From Paracoccaceae bacterium (GTDB taxonomy: Bacteria > Pseudomonadota > Alphaproteobacteria > Rhodobacterales > Rhodobacteraceae), in NCBI GenBank assembly GCA_022843025.1, contig JALHOL010000005.1, positions 248,001-312,000 on the forward strand: a stretch of DNA of 64,000 nt. Direction: 5' to 3'. Shown here one piece after another: positions 61,603 through 64,000 of this stretch. Numbering within the stretch: the stretch's first letter is position 1; each line of letters begins with the position of its first letter. The notes beneath the pieces were generated by a model that was not told where the DNA came from, made no database searches, and saw only the letters and a list, made by a program, of their open reading frames with translations. The position numbers and the translations under genes were made by a program.

Positions 61603-63723
61603 ATGATGATCGACGTCGAAGACCTCATCGCCCTTGTCCGAAACTACAATCCGCGCACGAATGCCGATCTGATCCGCAAGGCCTATGCCTACGGGTATCA
61701 GATGCATGATGGCCAGATGCGCAAATCGGGCGAACCCTATTTCACCCACCCCGTCGCCGTCGCGGCCATCCTGACGGAACAGCGGCTTGATGATGCCACC
61801 ATCATCACCGCCCTTCTGCATGACACGATCGAAGACACCCGCTCCACCTATACCGAAATCGCCCAACTGTTCGGCACCGAAGTGGCCGAACTTGTCGATG
61901 GCGTGACCAAACTCACCAATATCGAACTGTCCTCGGCACAAAGCCAGCAGGCGGAAAACTTCCGCAAGCTGTTCATGGCCATGTCCAAAGACCTGCGCGT
62001 CATCTTGGTCAAGCTGGCCGACCGGCTGCACAACATGCGCACGATCAAAAGCATGAAGCCGGAAAAGCAGGCGCAAAAAGCCCGCGAAACCATGGAAATC
62101 TTCGCCCCCCTCGCCGGCCGCATGGGGATGCAGTGGATGCGCGAAGAACTGGAAGATCTCGGCTTCCGCGTCCTGAACCCCGAGGCGCGCAATTCCATCA
62201 TCCGCCGCTTCATCACCTTGCAACGCGAAGCGGGCGACGTCGTCCACAAGATCACCGCCGACATCCGCAATGAGCTGGAAAAGGTCCAGATCGAGGCCGA
62301 TGTCTATGGCCGCGCCAAGAAACCCTATTCCATCTGGCGCAAGATGCAGGAGAAGGACCTCGCCTTCTCGCGTCTGTCCGATATCTACGGCTTCCGCGTC
62401 ATCTGCGGATCAGTCGCCGATTGCTACCGCATCCTTGGCGTGATCCACCAACGCTGGCGCGCCGTGCCGGGCCGGTTCAAGGATTACATCAGCCAGCCCA
62501 AATCCAACGGCTATCGCTCCATCCACACCACCGTCTCCGGCCGCGATGGCAAACGGGTCGAGGTGCAGATCAGAACCAGCGAAATGCACGAAGTGGCCGA
62601 GGCCGGCGTCGCCGCGCATTGGTTCTATCGCGAAGGCGTCCGCGCGCGGAACCCCTTCGCCGTCGATCCCGCGAAATGGATCGCAACGCTGACCGAACGC
62701 TTCGACGAAGGCGATCACGACGAATTCCTCGAACACGTGAAGATGGAGATGTACTCCGATCAGGTGTTCTGCTTCACGCCCAAGGGCGATGTGGTGCAAC
62801 TGCCACGCGGCGCGACGCCCCTTGATTACGCCTATGCCATCCACACCCGCATCGGCAATTCCTGCGTCTCGGCCAAGGTCGACGGCATCCGCGTGCCGCT
62901 CTGGACCCGGCTCAAGAACGGCCAGTCGGTCGAAATCATCACTGCCGAAGGCCAGCGCCCGCAGGCGTCTTGGATCGACATCGTGACGACAGGCCGCGCC
63001 AAGGCCGCGATCCGCAAATCCCTGCGCGAAGAAGACAAGGGCCGCTTCGTCAAGCTCGGTCAGGAACTCGCCCGCGCCGCCTTTGACCATGTCGGCAAGA
63101 AGGCCACCGACAAGGCCCTGCGTACCGCGGCCAAGATGCTGGGACTGGCCGATGAAACCGATCTGCTCGCCCGTCTGGGCAGCGCCGAAATCACCGCCCG
63201 CCGGGTGGTGGAAACGCTCTACCCCGAACTTGCCCGCGCCCAGGCGGATGAGGTGGATGCCTCCCGCCCTGTCGTCGGCCTGTCCGATGACCAATCCTTC
63301 CGCCGCGCCCCCTGCTGCCAGCCGGTACCGGGCGAACGCATCGTCGGCATCACCTATCGCGGGCAGGGCGTGGTGGTCCACGCCATCGACTGCCCCGCGC
63401 TTGAGGAATTTGAAGAACAGCCCGGCCGCTGGGTCGATCTGCATTGGCATTCCGGCCGCCACGCCGCTGTCCACACCGTCAGCCTTGAAATAACCATTTC
63501 CAACGATGCCGGGGTGCTTGGTCGCATCTGCACCTTGATCGGCGAGCAGAAGGCCAATATCTCCGACCTCAGGTTCACAGACCGCAAACCGGATTACTAC
63601 CGGCTCATCATCGACGTGGACCTGCGCGATGTCGAACATCTGCACATGGTCATGACCGCACTCGAGGCCGAGACCGATGTCGCCCAGATTTCACGACACC
63701 GCGATATGACGCGTAAGCCCTGA
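61603..63723 (+). CDS. rsh: RelA/SpoT homologue, bifunctional (p)ppGpp synthetase/hydrolase
   Basis: The single long RSH of alphaproteobacteria makes and degrades the stringent-response alarmone. The 706-residue protein has an N-terminal HD hydrolase domain with His49 (FTHPVAVAA) and His73-Asp74 (LLHDTIEDT). The synthetase domain follows (YGFRVI near 262, then DYISQPKSNGYRSIHTTV), then a TGS domain (FCFTPKGDVVQLPRGATPLDYAYAIH near 387) and a C-terminal ACT domain (620-700). Both catalytic halves look intact. The start is one of two adjacent ATGs (61603/61606); the second has better spacing from CAGGG. Confidence 0.95.
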   Translation: MMIDVEDLIALVRNYNPRTNADLIRKAYAYGYQMHDGQMRKSGEPYFTHPVAVAAILTEQRLDDATIITALLHDTIEDTRSTYTEIAQLFGTEVAELVDGVTKLTNIELSSAQSQQAENFRKLFMAMSKDLRVILVKLADRLHNMRTIKSMKPEKQAQKARETMEIFAPLAGRMGMQWMREELEDLGFRVLNPEARNSIIRRFITLQREAGDVVHKITADIRNELEKVQIEADVYGRAKKPYSIWRKMQEKDLAFSRLSDIYGFRVICGSVADCYRILGVIHQRWRAVPGRFKDYISQPKSNGYRSIHTTVSGRDGKRVEVQIRTSEMHEVAEAGVAAHWFYREGVRARNPFAVDPAKWIATLTERFDEGDHDEFLEHVKMEMYSDQVFCFTPKGDVVQLPRGATPLDYAYAIHTRIGNSCVSAKVDGIRVPLWTRLKNGQSVEIITAEGQRPQASWIDIVTTGRAKAAIRKSLREEDKGRFVKLGQELARAAFDHVGKKATDKALRTAAKMLGLADETDLLARLGSAEITARRVVETLYPELARAQADEVDASRPVVGLSDDQSFRRAPCCQPVPGERIVGITYRGQGVVVHAIDCPALEEFEEQPGRWVDLHWHSGRHAAVHTVSLEITISNDAGVLGRICTLIGEQKANISDLRFTDRKPDYYRLIIDVDLRDVEHLHMVMTALEAETDVAQISRHRDMTRKP

Positions 63724-63744
63724 TCGGGCGCGGGGGGCTAGGTT

Positions 63745-64000
63745 TTGGTTTTCAAGCGGCGCAACCCACGGACCCTTTGGGGATGGACCCGCGAAATGGT
63801 CTACCCCCAGGGCGGATTCCGGCGTGCCACCCAATATGTCCTGCACCGCATGCGCCGCCTGCCCGACAGCCCGCACCGCATCGCACGCGGCGTCTTTGCC
63901 GGGTCCATGGTGGGCTTCCTGCCGCTGCCGGGGATGCAGTTCGTGGCGGCTTGGCTGGCGTCACGGGCCGTGAAGGGCAACCTGCTGGCCGCGCTTCTGG
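63745..64000 (+). CDS. DUF2062 family protein (N-terminal part, cut by window edge)
   Basis: The frame opens with TTG at 63745; an in-frame TAG at 63739 leaves no other start. The residues MVFKRRNPRTLWGWTREMVY, PQGGFRRATQYVLHRMRRLPDSPHRIARGVFAGS, and then a hydrophobic GFLPLPGMQFVAAWLASRA match the DUF2062 membrane family, which is of unknown function. The gene continues past the right edge. It follows rsh by 21 bp. Confidence 0.85.
   Translation, partial: MVFKRRNPRTLWGWTREMVYPQGGFRRATQYVLHRMRRLPDSPHRIARGVFAGSMVGFLPLPGMQFVAAWLASRAVKGNLLAALL

Noticed and set aside
1-64000. tRNA or rRNA genes, CRISPR arrays, insertion sequences, prophage or attachment sites
   Set aside because: No cloverleaf-like segment, regular repeat-spacer array, transposase or integrase frame, or target-site duplication was seen.

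Overview
The window is about 64 kb of GC-rich DNA with codon use and gene content typical of Rhodobacteraceae (Alphaproteobacteria). Pointers to this group are the complete bhcABCD/bhcR glyoxylate cluster, the PuuE-UraD fusion with membrane-bound PuuD urate oxidase, a short class II ribonucleotide reductase, DUF1489, the folK-rpoZ-rsh-DUF2062 block, and a dispersed intergenic hairpin repeat. I see no tRNA, rRNA, insertion sequence, prophage or CRISPR. Genes are tightly packed, very often with ATGA or TGATG start/stop overlaps, and no gene-free gap exceeds 300 bases.

Layout. 1-3161: the end of an unknown gene, a DUF1489 gene and nrdJ with a good sigma70-type promoter. 3278-13093: eight co-directional, mostly overlapping genes (ThDP enzyme, hydantoinase/oxoprolinase A and B, uronate-dehydrogenase-like protein, FAD oxidoreductase, LysR regulator, two SDR dehydrogenases) that look like one catabolic operon of unknown substrate. 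13094-16546: dnaE, convergent with it. 16786-26274: xdhABC followed by a four-gene BMP-type ABC importer, closed by a strong terminator. 26424-30661: sulfide:quinone oxidoreductase with an informative promoter, an aldo/keto reductase plus FAD oxidoreductase pair, and a GH25 lipoprotein. 30719-33217: dimethylglycine/sarcosine dehydrogenase-like gene. 33419-36672: zinc uptake (zur-znuC-znuB divergent from znuA around a perfect Zur box). 36738-44221: galM, then urate-to-glyoxylate genes (puuD, LysR, uraH, puuE-uraD fusion, allE, allA). 44225-50762: a GAPDH gene and the beta-hydroxyaspartate cycle (bhcD, C, B, A and regulator bhcR). 50990-64000: MalY/PatB aminotransferase, three tandem peptide deformylase paralogues plus fmt, small membrane and regulatory genes, rnhA, ispH, a NYN-domain gene, folK, rpoZ, the RelA/SpoT homologue and the start of a DUF2062 gene.

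How the genes fit together. Xanthine import and oxidation (16786-26274), urate breakdown to glyoxylate (37721-44221) and glyoxylate assimilation to oxaloacetate (45340-50762) lie within 35 kb and could form a nearly continuous route from purines to central carbon metabolism. The one step not seen is an allantoate amidohydrolase (AllC). The most open question is the substrate of the 3278-13093 operon. The most unusual sequence observations are a copy of the intergenic hairpin repeat read through as a linker inside XdhA, a third deformylase paralogue that has lost key active-site residues, an array of five perfect hairpins between bhcR and the MalY gene, and an FNR-like plus SqrR-like site arrangement before sqr.
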